Numbered from the stretch's first letter, positions 15,553 to 23,868 are shown. The stretch is 46,111 bases of DNA from Bdellovibrionales bacterium (GCA_028819305.1 JAPPLY010000078.1:1-46111), one strand, 5' to 3'. The notes: generated by a model not told the origin, from the letters alone. Numbers and translations: made by a program.

Positions 15553-16290
15553 ATGCAAACAATCATCCTTATATTAACTTACATAAGAGCTTTTCTCCAT
15601 TGGTTTTGGTTGCTCATTATTACTCCCTTTTTCGTAATAGTGATTATCTTTTTTGAAATCGTAAATAGCAAAAAAATAAGTTACCAAATGAGCCGCTTAT
15701 GGGCTTTTAGCCTTCTATGGTTTTGCGGAATCAAAGTGGTTGGTAAAAATAAACAAAATATACCGGAAAAGCCTTTTTTGATGCTTTTTAACCATCGAAG
15801 CTATGTAGATATTCCCGCTTTGCTTCAAGTGACACCTGAGAGGCTCCATTTTGGAGCAAAGAGGACATTATTTTCTATTCCTGTTTTCGGATTGGGAATA
15901 AAAATGCTTGGGCATATACCTATTCACAGAGAAAACCCCAGAAAGGTATATAGTTTGTATCAATCTTTGGGTACTAGGACGCAGCGGGGAGATTGTTTTG
16001 CCTTGTCTCCTGAAGGAGGTCGGCATACTGGTCCAGGACTGGCTCATTTTAAAAAAGGCCCCTTTATTTTTGCTCTCACCTATGAGATAGGGGTTTTACC
16101 GGTTCTTATCCATAAGGCAGAAGAGTGCATGCCAAAAGGATCTTGGTTGTTTAATACTGGAGCTTGGAGAAGAGAAGTGATTGTGGAATATCTGCCGGTT
16201 ATAGAAACAAAAGGAAAAAGCAAGAAGGATATAAGAAAACTACAGGATCAAGTTTATAAAAGTATGGAAGAACATATTACTGACTGCTGA
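15553..16290 (+). CDS. PlsC-like 1-acylglycerol-3-phosphate acyltransferase
   Basis: This 245-aa inner-membrane acyltransferase has two N-terminal hydrophobic segments (about 8-32). The HX4D catalytic motif is in NHRSYVDIPAL, the substrate motif is FGAKRTLFSIPVFG, and LSPEGGRHTG is the EGxR-type motif. These are the four blocks of the lysophosphatidic-acid acyltransferase family, which makes phosphatidic acid for phospholipid synthesis. The size fits PlsC; the acceptor specificity cannot be read from sequence. The ATG at 15553 is preceded by AGGAAAGGC. The 3' end overlaps the convergent lipoprotein gene by 14 nt. Confidence 0.88.
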   Translation: MQTIILILTYIRAFLHWFWLLIITPFFVIVIIFFEIVNSKKISYQMSRLWAFSLLWFCGIKVVGKNKQNIPEKPFLMLFNHRSYVDIPALLQVTPERLHFGAKRTLFSIPVFGLGIKMLGHIPIHRENPRKVYSLYQSLGTRTQRGDCFALSPEGGRHTGPGLAHFKKGPFIFALTYEIGVLPVLIHKAEECMPKGSWLFNTGAWRREVIVEYLPVIETKGKSKKDIRKLQDQVYKSMEEHITDC

Positions 16291-17344
16291 GATGAACGAT
16301 AGTTTTGGCCAAAATGGAATAATCTTCTAAACAGATACTAAAATTACCCCCCCCTGTTTTTTTAGCTAATTTAGAAATCTGAACACCATAACTTCCTTTT
16401 TGCCAATGATGATAGACAAAGAATGTGCGGTCTTCATTTTTTTGAAAGCATTTTGTATCGTCTGGCTCAATGATCACACTCAGTACAGATAATCTTTTAT
16501 CAGAACCATATACGGACCTAAACTCATTGATAATTTCTTCTGCTGTTACTTTTTTATCCTCTTCATCCCGGTTACTGACGATAATCGCGATAAAATGCGC
16601 TTCTTTACGGGTAAGGTTTTTATTTTTTGAAAAAGAAGACTTAAGCGCTTTTAAAGGTCGTACATTGCTACAATAGGGGGGGTAGTCACATACATTTGTG
16701 CCACCTCTTTGGTCGCCTGTTCGGTCTGGCCCACGGGTAATGGTGTACATAAATGTATTGAATAAATCACTGACCGTAGGGTCTAGAATTTGCTCACGCA
16801 AAATTCCATACCTCCCTTCCAGGTTCATAGCTTTACCGTTTCTTCCTTTAAAGTAGCCGCCAGAACCTCCTTTAGCAAAAATACCATCTGAGTAATCAGA
16901 ATTGGTAAAAAACATACGCCAATCCATATTGTTTTTGATTAAAGTAGGGATAAAAGACTGAAATCGTTTTTGAAACCGGGTATTGTTTTTCATGGAAGTG
17001 AGGTAAGTTAAATAATAATACATGGAGCTATTAGCATTTAGGACAAAGAAAATATCCACAGGTTGAGGAGGAGTTAAATTGTCCTCTTCTGCTCTCCCAT
17101 CCTCATCGTAAGTACCTATGCCGGTTCCCTCAGGGCATTCGCCGTAAGAATAAACGATATATCCATCTCCTTTACATATATTTTTTACCTGCTCGCCAAT
17201 CTCTATTTCCTCTGATGCATTCTCATCTGGACTGTTGTTGCCTCTCCTTTCTCCAGGTGAGTCTTCATCTTCTTCAATAGTAACAGGTGAGCAGCTGAAT
17301 ATGAGAAAAGTGATACAGAAAATTAAAAAGATATTTTTTTTCAT
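16277..17344 (-). CDS. Lipoprotein with a von Willebrand A-like fold
   Basis: This 355-aa protein starts with a signal peptide and lipobox IFSC (lipidated Cys18). It is followed by an acidic, Asn/Glu-rich spacer with ICKGDGYIVYSYGECPEG. PVDIFFVLNANSSMYYYL from about residue 95 aligns in form with the start of VWA domains (DIxFVLDxSxSM), but the first Asp of the metal-ion-dependent site is replaced (NANSS). Later strands HFIAIIVSNRDEED and LSVLSVIIEPDD fit the same fold. This would be a surface-anchored adhesion or recognition protein with weakened metal binding. Its stop overlaps the end of the plsC-like gene. Confidence 0.7.
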   Translation of the reverse strand: MKKNIFLIFCITFLIFSCSPVTIEEDEDSPGERRGNNSPDENASEEIEIGEQVKNICKGDGYIVYSYGECPEGTGIGTYDEDGRAEEDNLTPPQPVDIFFVLNANSSMYYYLTYLTSMKNNTRFQKRFQSFIPTLIKNNMDWRMFFTNSDYSDGIFAKGGSGGYFKGRNGKAMNLEGRYGILREQILDPTVSDLFNTFMYTITRGPDRTGDQRGGTNVCDYPPYCSNVRPLKALKSSFSKNKNLTRKEAHFIAIIVSNRDEEDKKVTAEEIINEFRSVYGSDKRLSVLSVIIEPDDTKCFQKNEDRTFFVYHHWQKGSYGVQISKLAKKTGGGNFSICLEDYSILAKTIVHLSSQ

Positions 17345-17381
17345 TATGTTTTCTCCTGTTAATAATCCAAATATAAATATA

Positions 17382-17534
17382 TTATACCATTATAGAAGCC
17401 CCCCCTTCGAATCTCTCTTTTTTTGGAAAAAAAAGAAGAGGACCAAAACCTTATCCCCAAGAGACTTGTTTTCGTCCACCGCTTTCGCGGGAGCAAAGTC
17501 GCGAGGATAGGGAGTCAAACCCGGACTGATATAA
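17382..17534. repeat. Palindromic element copy (intergenic)
   Basis: The left end is TTATACCATTATAGAAGCC. The core hairpin ACCGCTTTCGCGGGAGC lies near 17478, and the right end is GTCAAACCCGGACTGATATAA. Both ends match copies inside genes (compare the hydrolase copy). It occupies the promoter-side spacer of the VWA-like lipoprotein gene. Confidence 0.7.
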
Positions 17535-17640
17535 ATCCATCTGTACTTAAAAATCTCATCGGCAGGTTTTAGCTTTTTTATTACATTAAAAAAAAATCAG
17601 GATATATACTAAGTCGTGCTTACAAGACACTTGTCTTATA

Positions 17641-17766
17641 TTATACCGATCATTCCCTACTCCCCCCCTTCGCGAAAACAAGTTTCGTGGGGATAAGGTT
17701 TGAAAATTTCGGGTTTAAAGGCTTAACTAAAAAGGGGACGGGAAGCCACCTAAGTGGTTTTTCGTT
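17641..17766. repeat. Palindromic element copy with trailing hairpin (intergenic)
   Basis: The left end TTATACCGATCATTCCC is followed by CCCTTCGCGAAAACAAG. A hairpin unit ACGGGAAGCCACCTAAGTGG then resembles ACGGAAAGCCACTAAAGCGG at 25641. The right terminus is not clear. It fills the spacer between the VWA-like lipoprotein gene and maf. Confidence 0.5.
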
Positions 17767-17813
17767 TGAGAGCTACGAAAAAATAAAGGTGATTTACACT
17801 CTAATGTTGCGCT

Positions 17814-18551
17814 TTATTTAGGTTGTTTTTGTTCAGTTAAAAAAGGGAGAGCAATACCCCATTTTATTAATTGGTTAATGAGAGTAATAAGCGGAAAGCC
17901 GATAACAGCACTTTGGTCTTTGGTTTTTATTTTTTCAAATAAAGCAATCCCATATCGTTCTAAAGCGTAGGAACCAGCACAATGTAGGGGTTTAGCCATT
18001 TTTACATATTGCTTAATTTGGGATCTTGTTAGTTTTCTCATCTGCATTTGATTAACTTCCAAGTAGTTAAAAGTTTTTTTTTGATAACGCATATAAAGAG
18101 CGGTGAAAAGTATATGTGTTTTTCCCTGAAGCTGCATCAGAGATTTAATGGCTTGTTCAGGGGTGGCGGATTTATTAAATATTTTAGAACCTAAAACCGC
18201 CATTTGATCCCCTCCTAATACCAGAGCATCGGGATATTCTTTTGCTACTTTTTCTACCTTAGCTTGGGCAATTTTTTGGCATACTTCTGCTAAAGAAACA
18301 GGTTTTTTTTGTTTTTTGTAAAAATCCTCATTAATCCCTGATACTTTAACAGTAAAAATATACGGATCGGATTTATTGAAATTTTTAGTTGTTTTTTTAT
18401 TTTTTCTTATATCTTCTGTTCTCGCAGTGTTTCCTAAGTAAACTTCTTTGGCTTTAAAACCCAGGTCCTCTAATTGTTGTTTTCGGGAAGCAGAGCCACT
18501 GGCCAAAATAATAGGAGGTGTATTGATTTTTATGTTTTTTATGTTTTTCAT
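17814..18551 (-). CDS. Maf-family nucleoside triphosphate pyrophosphatase
   Basis: This 245-aa protein is of the Maf/HAM1-like family, which hydrolyses non-canonical or regular NTPs to NMP and is linked to septum control in some bacteria. PIILASGSASRKQQLEDLGF is the N-terminal signature and ALVLGGDQMAVLG is the conserved acidic motif. YALERYGIALFEKI and AVIGFPLITL are the C-terminal blocks. Usual members are about 190-210 aa. The extra length is a roughly 25-30 residue, Lys/Asn-rich insert (TEDIRKNKKTTKNF and following) before the AEVCQKIAQAKVE helix. The insert contains GATCCGTATA but no convincing pair of element ends, so its origin is open. Confidence 0.88.
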   Translation of the reverse strand: MKNIKNIKINTPPIILASGSASRKQQLEDLGFKAKEVYLGNTARTEDIRKNKKTTKNFNKSDPYIFTVKVSGINEDFYKKQKKPVSLAEVCQKIAQAKVEKVAKEYPDALVLGGDQMAVLGSKIFNKSATPEQAIKSLMQLQGKTHILFTALYMRYQKKTFNYLEVNQMQMRKLTRSQIKQYVKMAKPLHCAGSYALERYGIALFEKIKTKDQSAVIGFPLITLINQLIKWGIALPFLTEQKQPK

Positions 18552-18613
18552 ATTTTCCTACCTTTCTATATGACTTTCCTCGTTATTCAAGCTTTTTTAG
18601 AATCTATTTTTAA

Positions 18614-18885
18614 AGTATATTGATCTTATTTGATCCCCGCGGAAGCGAGGACCTAGTAGCTATGGAGGAGAGTGATTTATTAGTAAATGTGTCCTTCAGT
18701 AAAACAGATTTGCCTTTTTCGGGACGGCCCTTGTCTTTCTTGGTAGAAAACCAAGGGCCTTGGACCCTCAACCGGCAAACTGTTTTCCTGAATGAATACA
18801 GTTAGACGAGAAGGCAATGATTTGCCTTCCCGTCCCTGCGAAAGCCCTGTCATCCCCGCGGAAGCGAGGATCGAGGGGTTTTATA
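18614..18885. repeat. Composite of palindromic elements (intergenic)
   Basis: The left end TATATTGATCTTATTTGATCC runs into CCCGCGGAAGCGAGG. Two further hairpins follow: GAAGGCAATGATTTGCCTTC (18811-18830) and CCCTTG...CAAGGG (18729-18755). CCCTGTCATCCCCGCGG and TTATACTGAATGGGG close the region. It separates maf from the divergent serS and may influence both promoters. Confidence 0.6.
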
Positions 18886-18918
18886 CTGAATGGGGCATAA
18901 ACAGAAAGAGATAAGAAT

Positions 18919-20193
18919 ATGTTGGATATAAAGTATATTCGTCATCAACCTGAAGCCGTTAAAAAGGCTATTAAGGTAAAAAATATCGTTTTAGATCTGG
19001 ATGAACTTCTTCTATTGGATAAAGAGCTTACAGCGGCTCATCAAGCTCTTCAAGAGCTTCAAAGACAAAAAAATAAAAATGCACAAAAATTTAAAGCAGC
19101 TGTATCTAATGAAGAAAAAGAGACAATAGCTCAGACAGGCAAGAATATGTCTCTTCAGATTAGTGAACTTCAATCTAGTATAAAAGGGAAACAATCTCGT
19201 TTTCAGGAGCTTATGTTACAAGTTCCTAATATTCCTTCTGAGGATTCTCCCATAGGGAAAGATGACAGTGCCAATGAGGTAATAAAAACGGTGGGAGAAA
19301 AACCGAAGAGTCGTTCTGTGAAAAATCATCTGGATTTACTGCTTCAAAATAATTGGGCGGACTTTCAAAGGATTGCTCAAGTGTCAGGTTCACGCAGTTA
19401 TTGTTTAAAAAATGAAGCTGTTTTATTGGAGCAAGCGCTTATTCAGTGGAGCACTCAACATCTTATTAAAGCGGGCTTTGAAATATTCAGTCTTCCGAAC
19501 TTTGGGGATCGCAGCTCCTTTATCGGCAGCGGACATTTTCCGGAAGGGGAGGATCAGGTTTATTATATTGAAAAAGATAATATTTATCTAACTGGTACAG
19601 CAGAAGTGGTATTAAATAGTTTACACAGGGGTGAAGTTTTGTCAGAGGAGAAGTTACCTCTTCTCATGGGCGGGCTTAGCCCTTGCTTTAGAAGGGAAGC
19701 GGGCAGTGCTGGAAAAGAGGTTCGAGGATTACTTCGTGTTCATCAGTTTGTAAAGCTGGAGCAGTATGTGATATGTGAGAGCAATAAAGAGGAAGCGCAT
19801 CGTTGGCACGCGTTTTTGTTAAATAATTCAGAGGAAGTCTTGCAGGCTTTAGAACTTCCCTACCGGGTTGTAAAAGTGTCAACAGGAGATATGGGAGCTG
19901 GAAAGTATAAAATGCATGATGTGGAATGTTGGCTACCATCTTTAAATAAGTATGTTGAGACACATAGCTGTTCTTCTCTTTTGGATTGGCAGGCCCGCCG
20001 GACTAACTTAAGATACCGTGGCAAAGATAACAAAGTTCATTATTGTTACACATTAAATAATACGGCTATGGCTTCTCCTCGCCTTTTAGCTGTTTTTTTA
20101 GAAAATCACCAAAGGGAGGATGGAGCGATATATATTCCTCCAGCTTTGAGAACTTATTTAGGTACTTCTTTTTTGGTTGGTTCTACCAGATAG
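18919..20193 (+). CDS. serS: Seryl-tRNA synthetase
   Basis: This class II synthetase has 424 aa, as usual for bacterial SerRS. The N-terminal coiled-coil arm (about 30-105, rich in Lys/Gln/Glu) binds the long variable arm of tRNA-Ser. The catalytic core shows LTGTAEVVLNSLHRGE, motif 2 (PCFRREAGSAGKEVRGLLRV, followed by HQFVKLEQ) and motif 3 (LNNTAMASPRLLAVFLENHQ), ending with IYIPPALRTYLG. The ATG at 18919 begins the canonical MLDIKYIR strand. The gene charges tRNA-Ser and likely tRNA-Sec if present. It is followed by a palindromic element and lgt. Confidence 0.96.
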   Translation: MLDIKYIRHQPEAVKKAIKVKNIVLDLDELLLLDKELTAAHQALQELQRQKNKNAQKFKAAVSNEEKETIAQTGKNMSLQISELQSSIKGKQSRFQELMLQVPNIPSEDSPIGKDDSANEVIKTVGEKPKSRSVKNHLDLLLQNNWADFQRIAQVSGSRSYCLKNEAVLLEQALIQWSTQHLIKAGFEIFSLPNFGDRSSFIGSGHFPEGEDQVYYIEKDNIYLTGTAEVVLNSLHRGEVLSEEKLPLLMGGLSPCFRREAGSAGKEVRGLLRVHQFVKLEQYVICESNKEEAHRWHAFLLNNSEEVLQALELPYRVVKVSTGDMGAGKYKMHDVECWLPSLNKYVETHSCSSLLDWQARRTNLRYRGKDNKVHYCYTLNNTAMASPRLLAVFLENHQREDGAIYIPPALRTYLGTSFLVGSTR

Positions 20194-20201
20194 AAGAGTA
20201 G

Positions 20202-20270
20202 TTATACTTTTCCTGTTTGATATCCGCTCCCGGGCTTTCGCGAGCTTCACGGGAACAAGATTTTCTGATG
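20202..20270. repeat. Palindromic element copy downstream of serS, partial
   Basis: TTATACTTTTCCTGTTTGATATCC, followed by the hairpin CCCGGGCTTTCGCGAGC, matches the left half of the family. It begins 8 nt after the serS stop. It may serve as transcript-end structure, although no T-run follows. Confidence 0.55.
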
Positions 20271-20394
20271 GTTCTTTATCTTGCCCCTTTTTTATTCATA
20301 GAAAAATGTTTTAGAACAAAATGGATTTTTTTAATGAGGGTGACCATTTATACTTTGGATCAATATAAGAGCTTGTTTTTTTTATTTATAGTTA

Positions 20395-20490
20395 TATACT
20401 AACCTTGTTTGAATGTTGTTATTTCTGTCAATTTCTTCCCAAGGATGAACGGAGTTCGGAGGGCGCAAATTCCATACCAGATCGGTATAC
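20395..20490. repeat. Palindromic element copy immediately upstream of lgt
   Basis: The left end TATACTAACCTTGTTTGAATG and right end ATACCAGATCGGTATAC are family termini. The interior has TTCTTCCCAAGGATGAACGG. The frame is open through the element into lgt, so it could encode an N-terminal extension if translation starts at the ATG at 20445. Confidence 0.7.
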
Positions 20491-20501
20491 ATTGCAGTTA
20501 T

Positions 20502-21560
20502 ATGGCAGCATGGACTTATTTCCATAATTTGGATCCTTTTATTATTCATTTTACAGGCAACTTTGGTCTTCGTTGGTATTCCATGGCTTATATCATGGGA
20601 TTTTTATCGGCCTACTATTTAATTTGTTGGTTAATACATAAAAAGATCACCCCCTTATCGAAGAAAGATGTAACTGATCTTATTGTTTGGGTGGCTTTCG
20701 GAGTTATTTTAGGGGGCCGATTGGGTTATGCTCTATTTTACGATCAAGAGCTTTTAACAAAATTTGATTCAGCCTTTCCTTATTGGGAGTTTCTTAAAAT
20801 TTATCACGGAGGATTAGCTAGTCATGGGGGTATTATAGGCTTGATTGTAGCTGCTGCCTTGTTCGCCCGAAAACGGGGCTTTTCTACATGGCACTGCCTG
20901 GATTTATGCGCTTTAGGTGGCATAGGTGTTTTCTTTGGAAGAATAGCTAATTTTATTAACGGAGAGTTATTTGGGAGGGTTATTGAAGGGAAGACTTTAT
21001 TAGCTGTACAGTTTCCCCAGGAAATGCTTTTGTGGGTGTCTCGAAAAAAGATAGAGTATTTACAAGATTTAGATAAAGCTGTTTCTGTTTTGAAATCGGG
21101 CACAAGTGCCGACACCTGGCGAAATTGGATTTATCAGTTTGAATCTACAGGTGAGTATAGAAGACAAATTTATTCTCATATCTATTCTTTGATGCAGGCT
21201 TGTGAAGATGGAAATCGGGAGGTGATTCAGGCTTTAAAGGAAGTGATATCCTATCGCCATCCTTCTCAAATTTATCAGGCTATTTTGGAAGGCTTATTGC
21301 CGTTTTTAGTGGCCTGGTTTTTATTTGTACAGAATCGGTCTAATCAAAAAAAATATTTAAAACCAGGAATAATCGGGGGTGTTTGGGCTTTATCGTATGG
21401 AGTTATGCGTGTATTGGGTGAGCAGTTTAGAATGCCAGATGCGCACTTAGGTTTTCAAGCTTTGGGTTTGACTCGAGGACAATGGCTTAGTGTGTTTATG
21501 TTAGTATGTATTGCCGGTTATTTCTTTTTAGTTTTTAAAACTCAAAAAACCAAAAAGTAG
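20502..21560 (+). CDS. lgt: Prolipoprotein diacylglyceryl transferase
   Basis: This inner-membrane enzyme transfers diacylglycerol from phosphatidylglycerol to the lipobox Cys of prolipoproteins. It serves the many lipoproteins of this window. LRWYSMAYIMGF, YHGGLASHGGIIG and RIANFINGELFGR carry the conserved His, Gly and Arg/Asn of the family; RHPSQIYQAILEG and the last helices are present. The frame is open from 20409, but the upstream part is a palindromic element, so the ATG at 20502 (MAAWTYFHNLDPF) is chosen because the known fold starts there, although no good ribosome binding site precedes it. About 90 residues separate NGELFGR from RHPSQ, against about 40 in E. coli. The extra loop is charged and helical. 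Confidence 0.9.
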   Translation: MAAWTYFHNLDPFIIHFTGNFGLRWYSMAYIMGFLSAYYLICWLIHKKITPLSKKDVTDLIVWVAFGVILGGRLGYALFYDQELLTKFDSAFPYWEFLKIYHGGLASHGGIIGLIVAAALFARKRGFSTWHCLDLCALGGIGVFFGRIANFINGELFGRVIEGKTLLAVQFPQEMLLWVSRKKIEYLQDLDKAVSVLKSGTSADTWRNWIYQFESTGEYRRQIYSHIYSLMQACEDGNREVIQALKEVISYRHPSQIYQAILEGLLPFLVAWFLFVQNRSNQKKYLKPGIIGGVWALSYGVMRVLGEQFRMPDAHLGFQALGLTRGQWLSVFMLVCIAGYFFLVFKTQKTKK

Positions 21561-21591
21561 CATGTTTGAACCTTTTACACCTGTTTTCTAA

Positions 21592-21659
21592 TATCTAGTC
21601 GGTGCTGAAAAAGTTTTCTTACTCAAAATTGTTGGGACTTTTTCAGAACCGACTAGATA
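21592..21659. terminator. Long inverted repeat between convergent lgt and pyrF
   Basis: Two 23-nt arms (21592-21614 and 21637-21659, the left starting TATCTAGTCGGTGCTGAAAA) are inverted copies with a single mismatch and a 22-nt loop. There is no T-run typical of an intrinsic terminator, but the position between converging genes fits a bidirectional stop. CTGAAAAAGTTTT, with a TTCAAA context, recurs near 37889, so a miniature transposable element is an alternative. Confidence 0.6.
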
Positions 21660-21678
21660 ATTAATAATATTCTTTGAT

Positions 21679-22386
21679 CTAAAGTAAGGGAGTGAGTTCT
21701 TTTTTTAATCGATCGCAGACACCAGCCGGGTCTTTTGATTCATAAACGGGACGACCTATTACTAAGGCATTAGAACCCGCTTTGATAGCTTGCTTGGGTG
21801 TAAATACTCTTTTTTGATCTTGCATGGAATGGGGATGGGGGGTAAGCCGAATACCTGGTGTAAGTAGATAAGCCTCTGGATGTCTATGGCGAAGGTGAGC
21901 TACCTCCGCTCCTGAACAAACTAAGCCGGTTAGACCGCTTTTTAGTACCATATCTGATAAGCTTTCTACGTGAGATAATAAGGATTGTGTTCGTGATAAG
22001 GGGGGCAAGTCTCTTTGGGAGAAACTGGTGAGAACAGTAACCGCTAAAATTTTAAAATCTCTTTTTCTTTTTAATTTCGCTTCCCGTTTGGCTAGGTGTT
22101 TTAAACTCTCTTTGCCAGCTTGGGCGTGTACTGTAAGTAAATCCACTCCTATATCAAAAGCGGACTGAACAGCCGATTCCATAGTGGAAGGAATGTCAAA
22201 AAATTTAAGGTCCAGGAAAATTTTCCCCTGGTTTTTTAGTTTTGAAATAATAGATGGACCTTGTTTTAAAAATAACCTGGGACCTATTTTAAAACCTTCA
22301 ACATAAGGGGAGGTTTCTCTTGCTACAAAAAGGGCTTTTTCCTCTGTATCCACATCCAAGGCGACAAATAAAGGTAGTTTTTTCAT
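21679..22386 (-). CDS. pyrF: Orotidine 5'-phosphate decarboxylase
   Basis: This enzyme (235 aa, normal length) converts OMP to UMP in pyrimidine synthesis. LFVALDVDTEEKAL is the first strand with the substrate Asp. FLDLKFFDIPSTM carries the catalytic Asp-x-Lys-x2-Asp set (DLKFFD). LLTPGIRL and ALVIGRPVYESKDP are the phosphate-binding parts. The ATG at 22386 is preceded on its strand by AGAGAAAACG. That sequence lies in a 36-bp segment which is a copy of the 3' end of the upstream gene ribBA/X, so the duplication may provide pyrF's ribosome binding region. The two genes are separated by 91 nt. Confidence 0.94.
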   Translation of the reverse strand: MKKLPLFVALDVDTEEKALFVARETSPYVEGFKIGPRLFLKQGPSIISKLKNQGKIFLDLKFFDIPSTMESAVQSAFDIGVDLLTVHAQAGKESLKHLAKREAKLKRKRDFKILAVTVLTSFSQRDLPPLSRTQSLLSHVESLSDMVLKSGLTGLVCSGAEVAHLRHRHPEAYLLTPGIRLTPHPHSMQDQKRVFTPKQAIKAGSNALVIGRPVYESKDPAGVCDRLKKELTPLL

Positions 22387-22394
22387 AATCGTTT

Positions 22395-22498
22395 TCTCTA
22401 TTATACTGGCTAATCCAGTGGTGCTGTTTCAAAATTGTACTCTCCGGTACAGCCCCTGACCATCTCTATTATACTGGCTAATCCAGTGGTGCTGTTTC
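22395..22498 (-). repeat. Duplicated gene tail (36-bp direct repeat) between ribB(A) and pyrF
   Basis: An identical 36-bp sequence, containing TATTATACTGGCTAATCC, occurs at 22395-22430 and 22463-22498. One copy contains the last codons and stop of the riboflavin gene; the other lies just before pyrF. ACTGGCTAATCCAGT within it is a small palindrome. Confidence 0.85.
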
Positions 22499-23617
22499 TA
22501 CAATTTCCAGGCCATATCCTTTAAGCCCCACTCTCTTCTTTTTAGAGTTGGTGAGTAGGCGAAGCTTTGTGACTCCCAGAGCGCGTAGAATTTGCGCCCC
22601 CACTCCATAATCTTTTTCATCAGCCATGAGAGGTAAAAAAGGAGAACTCTTTTCACCGGAGGAACTTGTTTGTTTATAATCCAAATAGGACTTTACTCGA
22701 TTCACCAGGCGATTGGACATACTTTCCAGGCATAGATAAATGAGAACACCCCTTCCTTCTTGGTTTATTTTTTCCATCGCCAGTTTCAGGTACTTTCCAC
22801 TTTTAGTTACTTGTCCGCCAAATAAATCTCCTGTTATGCAAGAGGAGTGCACGCGAGTTAAAACCGGTTTTCCATCTTTTATATTTCCTTTTAAAAACAC
22901 TAAATGCTCCAAATTATTAATTTTATCCTGAAATACCTTGAGTGTAACCCCTTCACAAAGGTCAGATTGGAAAGGGGCGGAAACTTTTTCCTCTACAAAA
23001 CTTTCGTGGGTAATACGGTGATGGATTAAGTCCTCAATAGTTCCAATTTTAATTTTATGTTGTTCAGAAAATTTTTTTAAATCCGGCACACGAGCCATAG
23101 AACCATCCGGATTGATAATTTCACATATTACCGCCGCTGGATTGAGTCCGGCCAGTCGGCAAAAATCCACACTAGCTTCTGTGTGTCCTGCTCTTTTCAA
23201 GACCCCTCCTTTGTGTGAACGGATAGGGAAAATGTGGCCGGGTGTGATAATATCTTTTTTACTTGAGGAGGGGTCAGCTACGACTTTTATTGTTTGTGCG
23301 CGGTCTGCTGCGGAAATACCGGTGGATATACCAAAGGCGGCTTCCACACTGACTGTAAAAGCAGTTTTATTAGGGGAGAGGTTTCTTTCGTGGTCCACCA
23401 TGAGGGAGAGGCCCAAGCGTTCTACTTGTTTATGGGTTAAGGCCACACAGATCAAGCCTCGGGCATTGAGAGACATAAAGTTAATAGCTTGGGCGTTGAC
23501 AAAATCCGCCGGTAGAACCAAATCGCCCTCATTTTCCCGGTTCTCATCATCCACGATAATAATCATTTGCCTGGATTTAAGGTCTTCAATCAACTCTGAC
23601 ACAGTATTGAAAGTCAT
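22478..23617 (-). CDS. 3,4-dihydroxy-2-butanone 4-phosphate synthase fused to a degenerate GTP cyclohydrolase II domain
   Basis: This 379-aa protein has two domains. The N-terminal RibB domain (about 1-205) is intact: VDDENRENEGDLVLPADF, GHIFPIRSHKGGVLKRAGHT, EASVDFCRLAGL and CEIINPDGSMAR. It would make 3,4-dihydroxy-2-butanone 4-phosphate from ribulose 5-phosphate for riboflavin synthesis. The RibA-like C-terminal domain starts TRVHSSCITGDLF, but the next two zinc cysteines (RCDCG in RibA) are replaced by TKSGK. The RQEGRGIGL loop is replaced by CLESMSNRL. GTP cyclohydrolase activity is therefore unlikely. This resembles the RibBX type known from other Proteobacteria, so the symbol is left blank. 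No FMN riboswitch was recognised upstream. Confidence 0.88.
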   Translation of the reverse strand: MTFNTVSELIEDLKSRQMIIIVDDENRENEGDLVLPADFVNAQAINFMSLNARGLICVALTHKQVERLGLSLMVDHERNLSPNKTAFTVSVEAAFGISTGISAADRAQTIKVVADPSSSKKDIITPGHIFPIRSHKGGVLKRAGHTEASVDFCRLAGLNPAAVICEIINPDGSMARVPDLKKFSEQHKIKIGTIEDLIHHRITHESFVEEKVSAPFQSDLCEGVTLKVFQDKINNLEHLVFLKGNIKDGKPVLTRVHSSCITGDLFGGQVTKSGKYLKLAMEKINQEGRGVLIYLCLESMSNRLVNRVKSYLDYKQTSSSGEKSSPFLPLMADEKDYGVGAQILRALGVTKLRLLTNSKKKRVGLKGYGLEIVETAPLD

Positions 23618-23836
23618 TATATCTCTCTTTGATAGTGGTAGTTTTAAATTTGATACTTCCTATTTTTATTATAGGTATTTGAGCTTGGATCATCAAAAAA
23701 ATCAAACTATAAAAAAACGGGAATTTAGCTGCTCTGTGATCAAACATGTCCTCCAAAGGGGGAGCTAAACTCACTTTTGGCCCCTATTCTCCACTTAAGA
23801 GACATAGCAGACAGATTTTCATGGGTTACATAAATA

Positions 23837-23868
23837 AAAAAGGCCCCTTCTTTTGGAAAGGACCTTTT
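23837..23868 (-). terminator. Hairpin terminator of the first small lipoprotein gene
   Basis: AAAAGGCCCCTTC, TTTT loop, GGAAAGGACCTTTT form a stem. Read on the minus strand it ends in a run of T, 27 nt past the stop of the lipoprotein gene. An equivalent hairpin follows the duplicate gene. Confidence 0.7.

Noticed and set aside
18300-18450. Palindromic-element insertion in maf
   Set aside because: The protein has an extra segment containing GATCCGTATA, but no paired end was found; the evidence is too thin to call it.
23618-23760. FMN riboswitch upstream of the riboflavin gene
   Set aside because: The conserved RFN-element blocks were not recognisable in the short leader.
23112-23768. 218-codon plus-strand frame over ribB(A)
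   Set aside because: It is antisense to an intact, recognised gene and has no protein-like features.
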